DNA of 64,000 nt from an uncultured Bacteroidales bacterium. Lineage in GTDB: Bacteria > Bacteroidota > Bacteroidia > Bacteroidales > Bacteroidaceae. The DNA lies in assembly GCA_902778625.1 (NCBI GenBank), contig CACYYM010000002.1:1-64000 (forward strand), given 5' to 3'. The first letter of the stretch is position 1; each line of letters begins with the position of its first letter. Below the pieces are notes generated by a model. The model was not told where the DNA came from and made no database searches. It worked only from the letters and a program-made list of their open reading frames with translations. Both the position numbers and the translations under genes were made by a program. This document shows positions 44,255 through 53,821 of the stretch, piece after piece.

Positions 44255-45937
44255 ATGCTGACACATCTTTCCATCAATAATTACGTCCTCATAGAGTCGC
44301 TTGATATTGACCTTGCGGCAGGCTTCTCTGTGATGACAGGCGAAACAGGCGCGGGTAAGTCCATTATTCTTGGCGCCCTTGGGCTCCTTATGGGACAGCG
44401 TGCCGATACGGGAAGCATCATGCCCGGAGCAAGCAAATGTACCGTTGAAGGAGTTTTCGATATCGAAGGCTATGGAATGCAGGCACTCTTCGAAGAGAAT
44501 GAACTTGACTATGAACCTTCGGAGTGCATCCTTCGACGTGAAGTGGCGTCAAATGGCAAGAGTCGTGCTTTTGTCAATGATAGTCCTGTGAGTGTCGTTA
44601 TATTGAGACAGATTGCCCTTCGTTTGCTCGATATACATTCGCAACATAGCAACCTGTTGCTCGAGAATCCTGCCTTCCAGTTGGGCATCGTTGATACCAT
44701 TGCAGGGCATCAGGATTTGCTTGGTCAGTATAAAGAATGTTATGCGAGAATTGTTGAGGCGAAACGTCAGCTGAAGGAGCTTGAGGAGAACTTAGCAAAG
44801 CGACAAAGCGACGAGGATTACCTGCGCTTCCAGCTCGAACAGCTTGACGAATTTAAGCCGCAAGCAGGTGAAGATGAAGAGCTTAAAGAATTGCAGAGTG
44901 CACTTTCGCATGCTGAGGACATCAAGATTGTTTTGTCATCAATTGACGCTTTGTTGAACGGGAATGATAATGACGAGAGTGCGCTTGGAGCGATTAATGC
45001 GCTTCGTCGGACAAGCCAAGCCATGCAACAGATAGCCCGCGTTTATCCCACGATTGAGTCGTATCAGGAGCGTGTCGAAAGCGCCTTGATTGAGTTACGT
45101 GATATTGCTGACGACATTAACGGACTTGCTGAAGAGGTTGAGTACAATCCCGCTCGCCTTCAAGAAGTTACGGAACGACTGGACAATCTCTTTGCTCTTG
45201 AGCAGAAGCATCATGTCAGTTCATCGGAGGAGCTTATTGCTTTGGCTGATGATATTCGTTCGCAACTCTCATTGCTTACCGATTCCGAAGAAAACATCAA
45301 AGCTTTGAAGCAACAAATAGCAGGCGAAACAGAACTGGCAACAAAGCTTGCAGAGAAGCTTTCCGCAGGTCGAACTAAGGCAGCAAAACAAGTTGAAAAG
45401 CTTGTGTCGGAATTGCTTACGGCAATGGATATGCCTGCCGTTATCTTCAAGGCCGATATGGAAAAAGTCTCGGAACTTCAACCTTCCGGTATGGACAACG
45501 TCACCTTCCTGTTTTCCGCTAACAAGAGTATGACGGCCAGACCGTTAGCAGACGTGGCGAGTGGCGGCGAGATGTCGCGAGTGATGCTTGCCTTGAAGGC
45601 TTTGACAAGCAGGCAGATGCATCTTCCGACCATTATCTTCGACGAGATTGACACAGGCGTGAGCGGCAAAGTAGCAAGCTCGATGGCGCAGATTATGGCT
45701 CAGATGAGTAGTGGTGCAAGTCAGCAGGTACTTGCCATCACGCACCTGCCGCAGATTGCTGCTAAAGGTGATGCGCATTATTTTGTTTACAAGGAGGACC
45801 AAGGCAATCGCACCTTAACGCATATCAAACAACTCGACAACGAAGGTCGCATTACAGAACTCGCTCACATGCTCAGCGGCAATACCGTAACCGAAGCTGC
45901 AAAGGAGAATGCACGACAGCTTTTGCAAGGAAAATGA
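44255..45937 (+). CDS. recN: DNA repair protein RecN
   Basis: 560 residues. An SMC-like ATPase acting early in double-strand break repair. Walker A GETGAGKSIILGALG is near the N-terminus; two coiled-coil stretches flank the middle (KRQLKELEENLAKRQSDED, LKQQIAGETELATKLAEKL); signature ADVASGGEMSRVMLALKAL and Walker B TIIFDEIDTGVSG lie near the end, with AITHLPQIAAKGD. Stop and tilS start overlap by 4 bp. Confidence 0.97.
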   Translation: MLTHLSINNYVLIESLDIDLAAGFSVMTGETGAGKSIILGALGLLMGQRADTGSIMPGASKCTVEGVFDIEGYGMQALFEENELDYEPSECILRREVASNGKSRAFVNDSPVSVVILRQIALRLLDIHSQHSNLLLENPAFQLGIVDTIAGHQDLLGQYKECYARIVEAKRQLKELEENLAKRQSDEDYLRFQLEQLDEFKPQAGEDEELKELQSALSHAEDIKIVLSSIDALLNGNDNDESALGAINALRRTSQAMQQIARVYPTIESYQERVESALIELRDIADDINGLAEEVEYNPARLQEVTERLDNLFALEQKHHVSSSEELIALADDIRSQLSLLTDSEENIKALKQQIAGETELATKLAEKLSAGRTKAAKQVEKLVSELLTAMDMPAVIFKADMEKVSELQPSGMDNVTFLFSANKSMTARPLADVASGGEMSRVMLALKALTSRQMHLPTIIFDEIDTGVSGKVASSMAQIMAQMSSGASQQVLAITHLPQIAAKGDAHYFVYKEDQGNRTLTHIKQLDNEGRITELAHMLSGNTVTEAAKENARQLLQGK

Positions 45938-47181
45938 TTGACAAAGTCAGGATATATATTGAGCGTGAGATTGGTCTTCGGCCAGATGATTTGGTTCTTG
46001 TCGCATTAAGTGGCGGAGCTGATTCCACTGCGCTTCTGCTCATTATGAAGGAGCTTGGTTACGAGGTGAAGGCTTTGCATTGTAATTTCCATTTGCGAGG
46101 CGAAGAATCTAACAGAGACCAAGCTTTCGTCGAGCGGTTTTGCAAGCAGAACGATGTGCCTTTGTCTGTCCGACACTTCGACACGGAACAATATGCGAAG
46201 GAACAAGGCATCAGCATCGAGATGGCAGCTCGCGACCTTCGTTACGATTGGTTCCGTGAGGAACTGAAAGCACTCAAAGCTTCCTGCATAGCGGTTGCTC
46301 ATCATCGTGACGACCAAGCAGAAACCATATTGCTTAACCTGTTGAGAGGTACGGGCTTGCGTGGTTTGACAGGAATGCAGCCCAAGCACGACAGCATCAT
46401 TCGTCCGTTGCTTTGTCTGAGTCGTGAAGAGATTCTTGAATATCTTGAAAGCAAGGGCCAGGACTTTGTTACAGATAGTACTAATTCCGAGCGTATCGCA
46501 CAAAGAAACCGGCTTCGTCTCGATGTCATTCCTTTGCTTCGTGACATCAATCCAGCCGCAGTCGAGCATCTTTGCCTGGCTTCCGAAAATGCTCAACATA
46601 GTCTTCCTTATTATATTAAAGGTATAGAATCTGCTTTCGAGGAGTTTGGAATCACAGAAACAAGCTTTCCTTTGGTGGCGCTTTCATCGCAGACTTTGCT
46701 TCACGAATGGCTTGCAGGCAAAGGCTTTAACGCGGCTCAGGAAGAGGAGATGCTTGGTTCTTCAACGAGCCAAGTCGGAAAGGTTTGGCACTCGAATACT
46801 TACAAAGTTTTAAGAGACCGAGAGGTTTTGATTGTTGCACCATTGAAGGAGTCATCTTTGCCTGAATTGAAGCAAGAGATTGTATCCGAAATGCAAGAAC
46901 AAGGCCCGAATGTCGCCTATTTTGATGCAGATTCAATTACAAAGCCGGTTGAAGTCAGGCCAATTTGTGAAGGCGATGCTTTTGTCCCGTTCGGTATGAC
47001 TGGCAGGAAGTTGGTAAGTGATTTTCTGACAGATCGCAAGCTTAATCGCTTCGAGAAGGCAGAGACGTTCGTGGCAACTCAAGGCGACGACATTATCTGG
47101 CTCATCGGATATCGTAGCGACAATCGTTACAGAGTTACAGACGCAACACGTCGAATTCTCAAACTCAGCGTGGTGTGTTGA
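45934..47181 (+). CDS. tilS: tRNA(Ile)-lysidine synthase
   Basis: 415 residues. TilS puts lysine on the wobble C of tRNA-Ile(CAU) so it reads AUA. The PP-loop VALSGGADSTALLLI, AVAHHRDDQAETILLNLLRG and GLRGMQ-like GLTGMQPKHDSIIRPLL are clear; the TilS C-terminal domain follows (VRPICEGDAFVPFGMTGRKLV). The last seven codons, LKLSVVC and the TGA, are encoded by the first unit of repeat array F, so the normal C-terminus was replaced or extended by the repeat. Confidence 0.96.
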   Translation: MIDKVRIYIEREIGLRPDDLVLVALSGGADSTALLLIMKELGYEVKALHCNFHLRGEESNRDQAFVERFCKQNDVPLSVRHFDTEQYAKEQGISIEMAARDLRYDWFREELKALKASCIAVAHHRDDQAETILLNLLRGTGLRGLTGMQPKHDSIIRPLLCLSREEILEYLESKGQDFVTDSTNSERIAQRNRLRLDVIPLLRDINPAAVEHLCLASENAQHSLPYYIKGIESAFEEFGITETSFPLVALSSQTLLHEWLAGKGFNAAQEEEMLGSSTSQVGKVWHSNTYKVLRDREVLIVAPLKESSLPELKQEIVSEMQEQGPNVAYFDADSITKPVEVRPICEGDAFVPFGMTGRKLVSDFLTDRKLNRFEKAETFVATQGDDIIWLIGYRSDNRYRVTDATRRILKLSVVC

Positions 47182-47248
47182 CAAACTCAACGTGGTGTGT
47201 TGACAAACTTAACGTGGTGTGTTGGCAAACTCAACGTGGTGTGTTGGC
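47161..47248. repeat. 22-bp dyad repeat array F (4 units)
   Basis: Units at 47161, 47183, 47205 and 47227, each AAACTCAACGTGGTGTGTTG-like plus two bases. The first unit is inside the tilS reading frame and supplies its stop (TGA 47179-47181). The unit sequence is close to that of array D, 19 kb away on the other strand. Confidence 0.95.
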
Positions 47249-47330
47249 AAAGATGCCTAGGTAAGATTCGTACTTTGCTCAGTAATAAAAGAAAATCTTG
47301 TTTTCTTTTTGTATTTCGCTGGCTAATTCG

Positions 47331-47338
47331 TACCTTTG
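47331..47338 (+). promoter_or_regulatory. -7 promoter element, typA operon
   Basis: TACCTTTG in CGTACCTTTGCACG, 22 bp before the typA ATG. Confidence 0.8.
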
Positions 47339-47360
47339 CACGCGAAAATAATTAAAGCGT

Positions 47361-49163
47361 ATGCAAAGCATCAGAAATATAGCTATCATTGCCCACGTTG
47401 ACCACGGCAAAACAACTCTTGTAGATAAAATGCTTTTGGCTGGAAATCTTTTTCGAGAGAACCAGCAAACTGGCGAGCTCATGCTCGACAATAACGAACT
47501 TGAGAGAGAGCGAGGCATCACTATTCTCTCGAAAAATGTCAGCATCAACTACAAGGACACGAAGATAAACATTATCGATACTCCGGGCCATAGTGACTTC
47601 GGTGGCGAGGTGGAACGCGTGCTCAACATGGCAGACGGATGCTTACTGCTCGTTGATGCCTTCGAAGGACCGATGCCGCAGACACGCTTCGTGCTTCAAA
47701 AAGCTCTGCAGATTGGTCTGAAGCCTGTTGTTGTCATCAATAAAGTGGACAAGCCAAACTGCCGTCCTGAAGAGGTTTACGAGATGGTGTTCGACCTGAT
47801 GTGCGACCTCGATGCAACAGAAGAGCAGCTCGACTTCCCTGTCATCTATGGCTCGGCAAAACAGGGCTGGATGGCAGAGGATTGGCAAACGCCAACTACT
47901 GACATTACCTATCTGCTCGACTGCATCCTTAAGTATATTCCTGAGCCTGAAATGCTTGAAGGCACGCCGCAGATGCTCATCACAAGCCTCGACTACAGCA
48001 ACTATACTGGTCGAATCGCTGTGGGTCGTGTGCATCGTGGCACACTTCGCGAAGGCATGAACATCACGATTGCTCATCGAAATGGCGAGATGGAGAAGAC
48101 GAAAATCAAGGAACTCCACACCTTCACGGGCATGGGTAGGCAGAAGACGTCTGAGGTCAGTTCGGGTGATATCTGTGCTATCATAGGCCTGGAGCGTTTC
48201 GAGATAGGCGACACACTTTGTGACTTCGAGAATCCGGAGCCGTTGCCTCCCATCAGCATCGACGAGCCAACGATGTCTATGCTCTTCACAATCAACGACT
48301 CACCCTTCTTTGGAAAGGAAGGAAAGTATTGCACGAGCCGTCACATAGGTGAACGCTTGGAGCGCGAACTCGAGAAGAACTTGGCTCTTCGCGTTGAGGT
48401 TCCCGAGGGTTATACCGACCGTTGGATTGTCTCTGGTCGTGGCGTGCTTCATCTCTCTGTGCTCATCGAGACGATGCGTCGCGAAGGCTATGAACTGCAA
48501 GTCGGTCAGCCCCAAGTCATCTACAAAGAGATAGATGGCGTGAAATGCGAACCGATTGAGGAGATGACCATCAATGTGCCTGAGGAGTTCTCGTCGAAGA
48601 TGATTGATATGGTAACACGAAGGAAGGGCGAGATGACAAGCATGGAGAGTCAGGGCGAACGCGTCAACATCGAGTTCCTCATCCCGAGTCGCGGCATCAT
48701 AGGCCTCAGGACGAACATGCTCACAGCCAGTCAGGGCGAAGCTATCATTGCACATCGTTTCAAGGAATACCAGCCCTATAAGGGCGACATCAATCGCCGC
48801 GTCAATGGCTCGCTGATTGCTTTGGAGAGTGGCAACGCCTATGCCTATGCCATCGACCATCTGCAGGACCGCGGACGCTTCTTTATCGAGCCGCAAGACC
48901 AAGTCTATGCAGGTCAGGTTGTTGGCGAACATGTTCACGAGAACGACATTGTCATCAATGTTTGCAAAGCAAAGCAGCTCACCAATGTTCGTGCCAGCGG
49001 AACAGACGAAAAGGCTCACATCATCCCGGCTACAATCTTCTCGCTCGAGGAAGCACTCGAATACATCAAGGCCGACGAGTATGTTGAGGTGACGCCCAAG
49101 AGTATGCGCATGCGAAAGGTTATCCTCGACCACCTGGAAAGGAAGAGGGCAAATAAAGAATAG
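47361..49163 (+). CDS. typA: Ribosome-associated GTPase TypA/BipA
   Basis: 600 residues. A translational GTPase for ribosome assembly and stress. G motifs: [38 protein letters not shown] and NKVDKPNC. The BipA C-terminal domain is present ([32 protein letters not shown]). It starts an operon with the GH71/99-like gene 13 bp downstream. Confidence 0.98.
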   Translation: MQSIRNIAIIAHVDHGKTTLVDKMLLAGNLFRENQQTGELMLDNNELERERGITILSKNVSINYKDTKINIIDTPGHSDFGGEVERVLNMADGCLLLVDAFEGPMPQTRFVLQKALQIGLKPVVVINKVDKPNCRPEEVYEMVFDLMCDLDATEEQLDFPVIYGSAKQGWMAEDWQTPTTDITYLLDCILKYIPEPEMLEGTPQMLITSLDYSNYTGRIAVGRVHRGTLREGMNITIAHRNGEMEKTKIKELHTFTGMGRQKTSEVSSGDICAIIGLERFEIGDTLCDFENPEPLPPISIDEPTMSMLFTINDSPFFGKEGKYCTSRHIGERLERELEKNLALRVEVPEGYTDRWIVSGRGVLHLSVLIETMRREGYELQVGQPQVIYKEIDGVKCEPIEEMTINVPEEFSSKMIDMVTRRKGEMTSMESQGERVNIEFLIPSRGIIGLRTNMLTASQGEAIIAHRFKEYQPYKGDINRRVNGSLIALESGNAYAYAIDHLQDRGRFFIEPQDQVYAGQVVGEHVHENDIVINVCKAKQLTNVRASGTDEKAHIIPATIFSLEEALEYIKADEYVEVTPKSMRMRKVILDHLERKRANKE

Positions 49164-49176
49164 CTAACCAACTCCC

Positions 49177-51015
49177 ATGAAAACACGTTCATTAAGGCTC
49201 CTATTTTTGAGTCTCACATTGTCATTCGGCATTTCTGCTTTGTCTCAAACATCTTGGATCGCGACAGATGCTTTAGGTCGTACCTTGCCGACAGCCGAGG
49301 AGTGTCCGCTTAAGACAGACAAGTCGCGAACTGTTGGCATCTTCTATATTACTTGGCACACGCAGAATCTTCACAATGGACAACCTTACACTTACGATGT
49401 GACGAAGCTTCTCGAAGAGAATCCGGAGCGCTCGAAAGGCAATCCTGATTTCCCTTATGCCACCTATCATTGGGGCGAACCCGAGTACGGTTACTTCCTT
49501 AGCCAGGACCGCTATGTCTGCTTCCACGACCTCTCGATGCTTGCCGATGCAGGCGTTGACGTGCTCATCATGGACGTTACAAATGCCGTCTGTTATTGGG
49601 ACGAGTGGGAAGTGCTCTTCAAGACCATGCAGGAAATGAAGGCTTTGGGCAACAAGGTGCCGAAGTTTTGCTTTTGGGCATTCAACGGCAACGTGATAGA
49701 TGTTGTGCAGAGCCTCTACGAACGCTTCTACAAGACGCCTCGATATCAGGATTGTTGGTTTTATTGGGATGGCAAGCCATTGCTGCTTTACAACGCCACG
49801 CCCTCTGTTGATGCCAATCCTAATGGCGGACAAAAGGGCAAGACGAACTACAGCGACGAGGTCAAAGAGTTCTTCACCCTTCGCAATATGTGGTGGGGCT
49901 ACAAGAGTTGGGCTGGAGCACCCTACGTGGGAGGCGAGGACAAGTGGAGCTTCGGCTACGAGATGAACGACAAGAGTGTGGCCGCTCTTAAGCCGGAAGA
50001 ACTTTGCTCTAAACATCAGGGACGCTTCGAGGAGATGGCAGTCACGCCTGCTCAGCACCCGATAAGCATTACAGGCAAGAGCTGGCGACGCGAGACTCTG
50101 GAACCTCAACTTGACGGAAAGGACATGCCAAGTCGCGCCTTTGTGCCCTGGCTTGGTGAGGAGAGGGACAATCCCACGCAATACGGCATCTACTTCCAGG
50201 ACCGTTGGGACGAAGCACTTCAAGTTGATCCTGACTTCATCTATCTTAATGACTGGAACGAGTGGACGGCAGGCAAGTACAAGAACGGTAAAGACCCGTC
50301 TGGTCAAGCGGACATGCATATCGATTTCCTCGGCAGAAAGGATAATCCCTTCTACTTCGTGGACCAGTACAATGCAGAGTTCAACCGAACCATAGCTCCC
50401 ATGAAAGGTGGTTGGACGGACAACTACTACATGCAGATGGTGCAGAACATCCGCCGCTACAAAGGCGTTGCTCCGGTGCCTGTTCACCATGGCTATCAGC
50501 ACATCACGCTCGACGGAAACCTCGACGAATGGCAACCCGACAGCAGTTTCCTCGATACAAGAGGCGATGTTATTCATCGTGACCACGATGGCTACGGCGA
50601 CCTTCATTACACCGACAACAGCGGTCGGAACGATATAACACGTTGCCTTGTTGCTGTCGACAAGAAGAACATCTATTTTGCTGCAGAGACAGCCCAGCCG
50701 CTCTCGCCCAGCACAGACCCGAATTGGATGTTGCTTTACATCGACACCGACGATGACGGAAATTATGAATTCGCAATTCAAGATTCAAGACTGGTAAGTT
50801 TGAAGTTCGAGAAAGATTGGGATGTTGCAGTAGGGGAGAAGTGCGTTGAGATGGCCATCCCCCGCAAGTTGCTCGGCAAGACGGGAAAGCGTTTCAGTTT
50901 GTCGTTCAAGTGGGCCGACAATCCCACCTACCCGGGCGACATCAACAGCATCTCTACCACGGGCGACACCGCTCCCAACCGACGTTTCGCTTACCGCTTC
51001 GTCTGGGAAAAGTAA
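49177..51015 (+). CDS. GH71/GH99-like glycoside hydrolase with C-terminal beta domain
   Basis: 612 residues with a signal peptide (LLFLSLTLSFGISALSQ). The barrel shows family features: VGIFYITWHTQN at strand 1, ADAGVDVLIMDVTNAV, FCFWAFNG, and PDFIYLNDWNEWTAGKY with the likely acidic active-site residues in NDWNEW. Residues from about 445 (HITLDGNLDEWQPDSSF, MLLYIDTDDDGNYEF) look like a CBM9/DOMON-type sugar-binding sandwich. GH99 members cut alpha-mannosides; GH71 cuts alpha-1,3-glucan. The substrate here is not known. It lies directly behind typA. Confidence 0.78.
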   Translation: MKTRSLRLLFLSLTLSFGISALSQTSWIATDALGRTLPTAEECPLKTDKSRTVGIFYITWHTQNLHNGQPYTYDVTKLLEENPERSKGNPDFPYATYHWGEPEYGYFLSQDRYVCFHDLSMLADAGVDVLIMDVTNAVCYWDEWEVLFKTMQEMKALGNKVPKFCFWAFNGNVIDVVQSLYERFYKTPRYQDCWFYWDGKPLLLYNATPSVDANPNGGQKGKTNYSDEVKEFFTLRNMWWGYKSWAGAPYVGGEDKWSFGYEMNDKSVAALKPEELCSKHQGRFEEMAVTPAQHPISITGKSWRRETLEPQLDGKDMPSRAFVPWLGEERDNPTQYGIYFQDRWDEALQVDPDFIYLNDWNEWTAGKYKNGKDPSGQADMHIDFLGRKDNPFYFVDQYNAEFNRTIAPMKGGWTDNYYMQMVQNIRRYKGVAPVPVHHGYQHITLDGNLDEWQPDSSFLDTRGDVIHRDHDGYGDLHYTDNSGRNDITRCLVAVDKKNIYFAAETAQPLSPSTDPNWMLLYIDTDDDGNYEFAIQDSRLVSLKFEKDWDVAVGEKCVEMAIPRKLLGKTGKRFSLSFKWADNPTYPGDINSISTTGDTAPNRRFAYRFVWEK

Positions 51016-51019
51016 GGAT

Positions 51020-51511
51020 ATGCTTGACTTTGCAGCCATAGACTTTGAAACAGCCAACAACGAGCGCAGTTCCGTCTGTTCTGTCGGTATCGTTATCGTC
51101 AGGAATGGTGAGATTGTCGATAGCTTCTATTCCCTGATTCAACCCGTGCCAAATTACTTTAACTACTGGTGTCAGCGGGTTCATGGTTTGGGGCATGAAG
51201 ACACAGACAATGCTCCCATCTTTCCTGAGGTTTGGGCAGAAATTGAGCCTCTGATAGAAGGTTTGCCATTGGTGGCACACAACAGACCTTTCGATGAGAG
51301 TTGCCTGAAATCTGTCTTTCGTGTGTATCAGATGGATTACCCTGATTATGAGTTCCTCGACACGCTTTGTGTTTCACGCCGCAAGTTTCCTTGGCTGCCG
51401 AACCATCAGCTTCAGACAGTAGCTTCAGCTTGCGGATTCAGTATGAAGAACCATCATCATGCCCTGGCCGATGCAGAGGCATGCGCTTGGATAGCGAGGG
51501 AGATTTTGTGA
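51020..51511 (+). CDS. DnaQ-like 3'-5' exonuclease (DEDDh)
   Basis: 163 residues. Exonuclease motifs: AAIDFETAN (ExoI, D and E), LVAHNRPFDESCLKSV (ExoII) and HHHALADAEACAW (ExoIII, H and D). A small stand-alone nuclease, similar to the epsilon proofreading fold. Start at 51020, 4 bp after the GH gene, replaces a longer frame that would overlap it. The stop TGA at 51509-51511 is also the first base triplet of repeat array G. Confidence 0.88.
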   Translation: MLDFAAIDFETANNERSSVCSVGIVIVRNGEIVDSFYSLIQPVPNYFNYWCQRVHGLGHEDTDNAPIFPEVWAEIEPLIEGLPLVAHNRPFDESCLKSVFRVYQMDYPDYEFLDTLCVSRRKFPWLPNHQLQTVASACGFSMKNHHHALADAEACAWIAREIL

Positions 51512-51618
51512 CTAAGCACATTAAGTTCTCAAACGCCGCACGCGGGGATTGCAATCGCCGCACACGGAAATGACCAACGCCGCACGCGGGGATTTGGATT
51601 CCCGCACGCGGCGTTTAT
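51509..51618. repeat. 22-bp dyad repeat array G (5 units, G/C-rich)
   Basis: Units at 51509, 51531, 51553, 51575 and 51597. The first is AT-rich (TGACTAAGCACATTAAGTT); the next four contain CGCCGCACGCGG or close variants, a perfect dyad CCGC-AC-GCGG. The 22-bp period is exact although the sequence differs from other arrays. It lies between converging genes. Confidence 0.92.
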
Positions 51619-51690
51619 TGTTAACGATAGTGTCAGAGTTCAAAATTGAGCGCGAGCCTTCGGATTTTCTCTTTTTGTGCCAGTTGGGAC

Positions 51691-53379
51691 TTAGTGTTTT
51701 TCTGCCCTTTCAAGTTCGAACTTCCTGACATTTGCCTTCTTCAAGCTCTTCGAAAGACTTCTCTTCTCTGCTTTCGTCATCTTGCCTTCGAGGGAAAGAT
51801 GGTCGATGCCGAACTGAGAAAGCCATTTCGGCAGCACGGCTTTATCCGCGTAATGAAGGTCTAAATGCTTGATGTGCTGTGCATTGTCCGGCGCTTCTGG
51901 CTGTGTCTCAGGGGTTTGCTTGTTGCTTGTGATGCGTAGATAACTAATATCGGGCTCTTGGTTGAAATAGATGTACAGGTACTCTATATGGTTTATCTTG
52001 GCAAGTATTTTCGGCAAATCGTCGCTACTAGGCACTTTGCCATCGATGGAAATGTAGTCGAATTTGATATGGTCGAACCATTCGGGCAGCACGATGCCAT
52101 CGGTGAAGTGGAGTCCAAGGCTTTTGATGTACGGAAGTTGGGCAAGCATCTCGGGCACCTCCTTTACCTTGAGGTCTATGCTTTTCTCGCTTTTCTTCTG
52201 CAAGTCAGAGAGCAAGTCTTCGTCTTTCTCTGCCTTGCGCAGCAGCCAACCAATCTTCGGAGTAAGCGTATTTGCAAGCGTGTCCACCTCTTCTCCGATG
52301 AATCCCGCCATGAGCTCCATGGGGGTCTCGCTTATGACGGTGCCCTTTTCAGAGTCTATCATGCGGTATTTCAGACCGACATACACGCGCTGGGAAGGCA
52401 TTTCCCTTTCGTGGTGAATGCTGTCGAGCGTCTGTCCGTTCTCGTCTGGGAAGAGTTTCAGCAGCCAACCATCAAGCATAGTAGGCTTCTCATTACTGCA
52501 TCCGCCGCCTCTCAACCTGTCTGTCGGCCCTTTCTTGACAATGTCTTGCCAGAACTTCTGATTGGGCTGGCCTTTTGATGCAAGGACAAACTGCTCGAGT
52601 ATCGGCTCGAGGCTTTCTGTCCATTCAGCAAGTCCGTATCCGGCAAGCTTGCGTGTTTTGTCGAGCACGCGTTGCCAGTCGGCTGGCGTTCCCTTGAGCG
52701 TGATGGTGGGAATGCCGCAAGCCGCATAGTAGACCATGTATTCGAAGTACGACTTCACGCTCTCCATCAGCGTAATCTGCGAGGCGATACGCTCGGCAGG
52801 CAAGGTTGTCGAGAAGTCTGCCGTTAGGGTCTGCGCGATGTCATCCTTCGTGTACTTCTCTATTTGAGAGGCGAAGTCGCCAACAAGTTTCTCGTAGTCG
52901 GCTTGTCCTGAAAGCAAGTCCTGCTTGGTTTCTATCGCCAAGTCCATCTTGCCTGCATGGCTCACCATTTTTGGACGCAGTTCATCGCTGTGCGCATCAA
53001 CGTATCTGGCAAAGCCTTGACTGATGAGCAACCATATCATATCTGGCGAAAGGACAATGGACTTGTGTTTCTTGTACGCTCTCAATACGCTCTGAAAGAA
53101 AGCATCCTTTTCCGGATTCCTCAGGTTCTTGGCATCTGCAAAGCTTGTGGCAGCGATGTTATAGTAGGCATCATTAAAAATCGTCTTGTCCTTCTGCAGG
53201 ATTGCTTTTGCCATTTGCTCGCCATCATAAAAGTGCTTGTATTGCTCAGTTATGGGCGCCAGGCCCTCGTCAACAACGAAGGTGATGCTCCCATCGGATT
53301 GGCGGATGACCTTTCTCTCTTCTGCCTGCCCAGTTAGTGAGATGAGGGCAAGAAGGGCGATGAATGCTTTCTTATACAT
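51691..53379 (-). CDS. DUF4419 protein with two LRR-like repeats
   Basis: 562 residues with a signal peptide (MYKKAFIALLALISLTGQA). The first 400 residues match DUF4419: KHKSIVLSPDMIWLLISQGF, RPKMVSHAGKMDL, LMESVKSYFEYMVYYAACGI and GTPADWQRVLDKTRKL. The C-terminal part holds two copies of a 35-residue unit, at about 415-449 and 500-534, sharing IKxLxLHxxDxxVLPxWxxxxxxD. These look like degenerate leucine-rich repeats. No function is known. The start at 53379 lies 8 bp after the rpiB stop, so it is the third gene of a transketolase operon. Confidence 0.8.
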   Translation of the reverse strand: MYKKAFIALLALISLTGQAEERKVIRQSDGSITFVVDEGLAPITEQYKHFYDGEQMAKAILQKDKTIFNDAYYNIAATSFADAKNLRNPEKDAFFQSVLRAYKKHKSIVLSPDMIWLLISQGFARYVDAHSDELRPKMVSHAGKMDLAIETKQDLLSGQADYEKLVGDFASQIEKYTKDDIAQTLTADFSTTLPAERIASQITLMESVKSYFEYMVYYAACGIPTITLKGTPADWQRVLDKTRKLAGYGLAEWTESLEPILEQFVLASKGQPNQKFWQDIVKKGPTDRLRGGGCSNEKPTMLDGWLLKLFPDENGQTLDSIHHEREMPSQRVYVGLKYRMIDSEKGTVISETPMELMAGFIGEEVDTLANTLTPKIGWLLRKAEKDEDLLSDLQKKSEKSIDLKVKEVPEMLAQLPYIKSLGLHFTDGIVLPEWFDHIKFDYISIDGKVPSSDDLPKILAKINHIEYLYIYFNQEPDISYLRITSNKQTPETQPEAPDNAQHIKHLDLHYADKAVLPKWLSQFGIDHLSLEGKMTKAEKRSLSKSLKKANVRKFELERAEKH

Positions 53380-53386
53380 ATTTATA

Positions 53387-53821
53387 TTATGCTTCTTGAA
53401 CAGGAATCTTTGCAACCCTTCTTGCATGACGGCCGCCTTCGAAGGAAGTCGAGAGGTATTCGTCCATGATGGCATCGGCCTCCTCGTTCGTGATGAATCG
53501 GCCAGGCATCACCAGCACATTGGCGTCGTTGTGCTGGCGAGCGAGATGGGCTATCTCGGGATTCCAGCAAAGAGCGGCACGAATGCCTTGGTGCTTATTG
53601 AGTGTCATGCTGATACCTTCCCCGCTGCCGCAGATGGCAATACCTTTCTCGCAATTGCCCGCCTCTATGCCTTTGGCTAAAGCGTGCCCAAAGTCGGGAT
53701 AGTCGCAGCTCTCCTCGCTATAAGTCCCGTAGTCGTGAAACGCGAGACCTTTCTTTGAGAGGTACTCCTTTACATGTTGCTTGAGTGGAAACCCAGCGTG
53801 GTCGCTTGCCAATCCAATCAT
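53387..53821 (-). CDS. rpiB: Ribose-5-phosphate isomerase B
   Basis: 144 residues. It interconverts ribose-5-P and ribulose-5-P. Start MIGLASDHAGFPLKQHVKEY, the active-site GIAICGSGEGISMTLNKHQG and the final helix are typical. It overlaps the end of transketolase by 4 bp. Together with transketolase it makes the non-oxidative pentose phosphate branch; the rbsK product feeds the same pool. Confidence 0.96.
   Translation of the reverse strand: MIGLASDHAGFPLKQHVKEYLSKKGLAFHDYGTYSEESCDYPDFGHALAKGIEAGNCEKGIAICGSGEGISMTLNKHQGIRAALCWNPEIAHLARQHNDANVLVMPGRFITNEEADAIMDEYLSTSFEGGRHARRVAKIPVQEA

Noticed and set aside
49273-50781. 502-codon open frame opposite the GH71/99-like gene
   Set aside because: Antisense shadow with no supporting promoter or motif.
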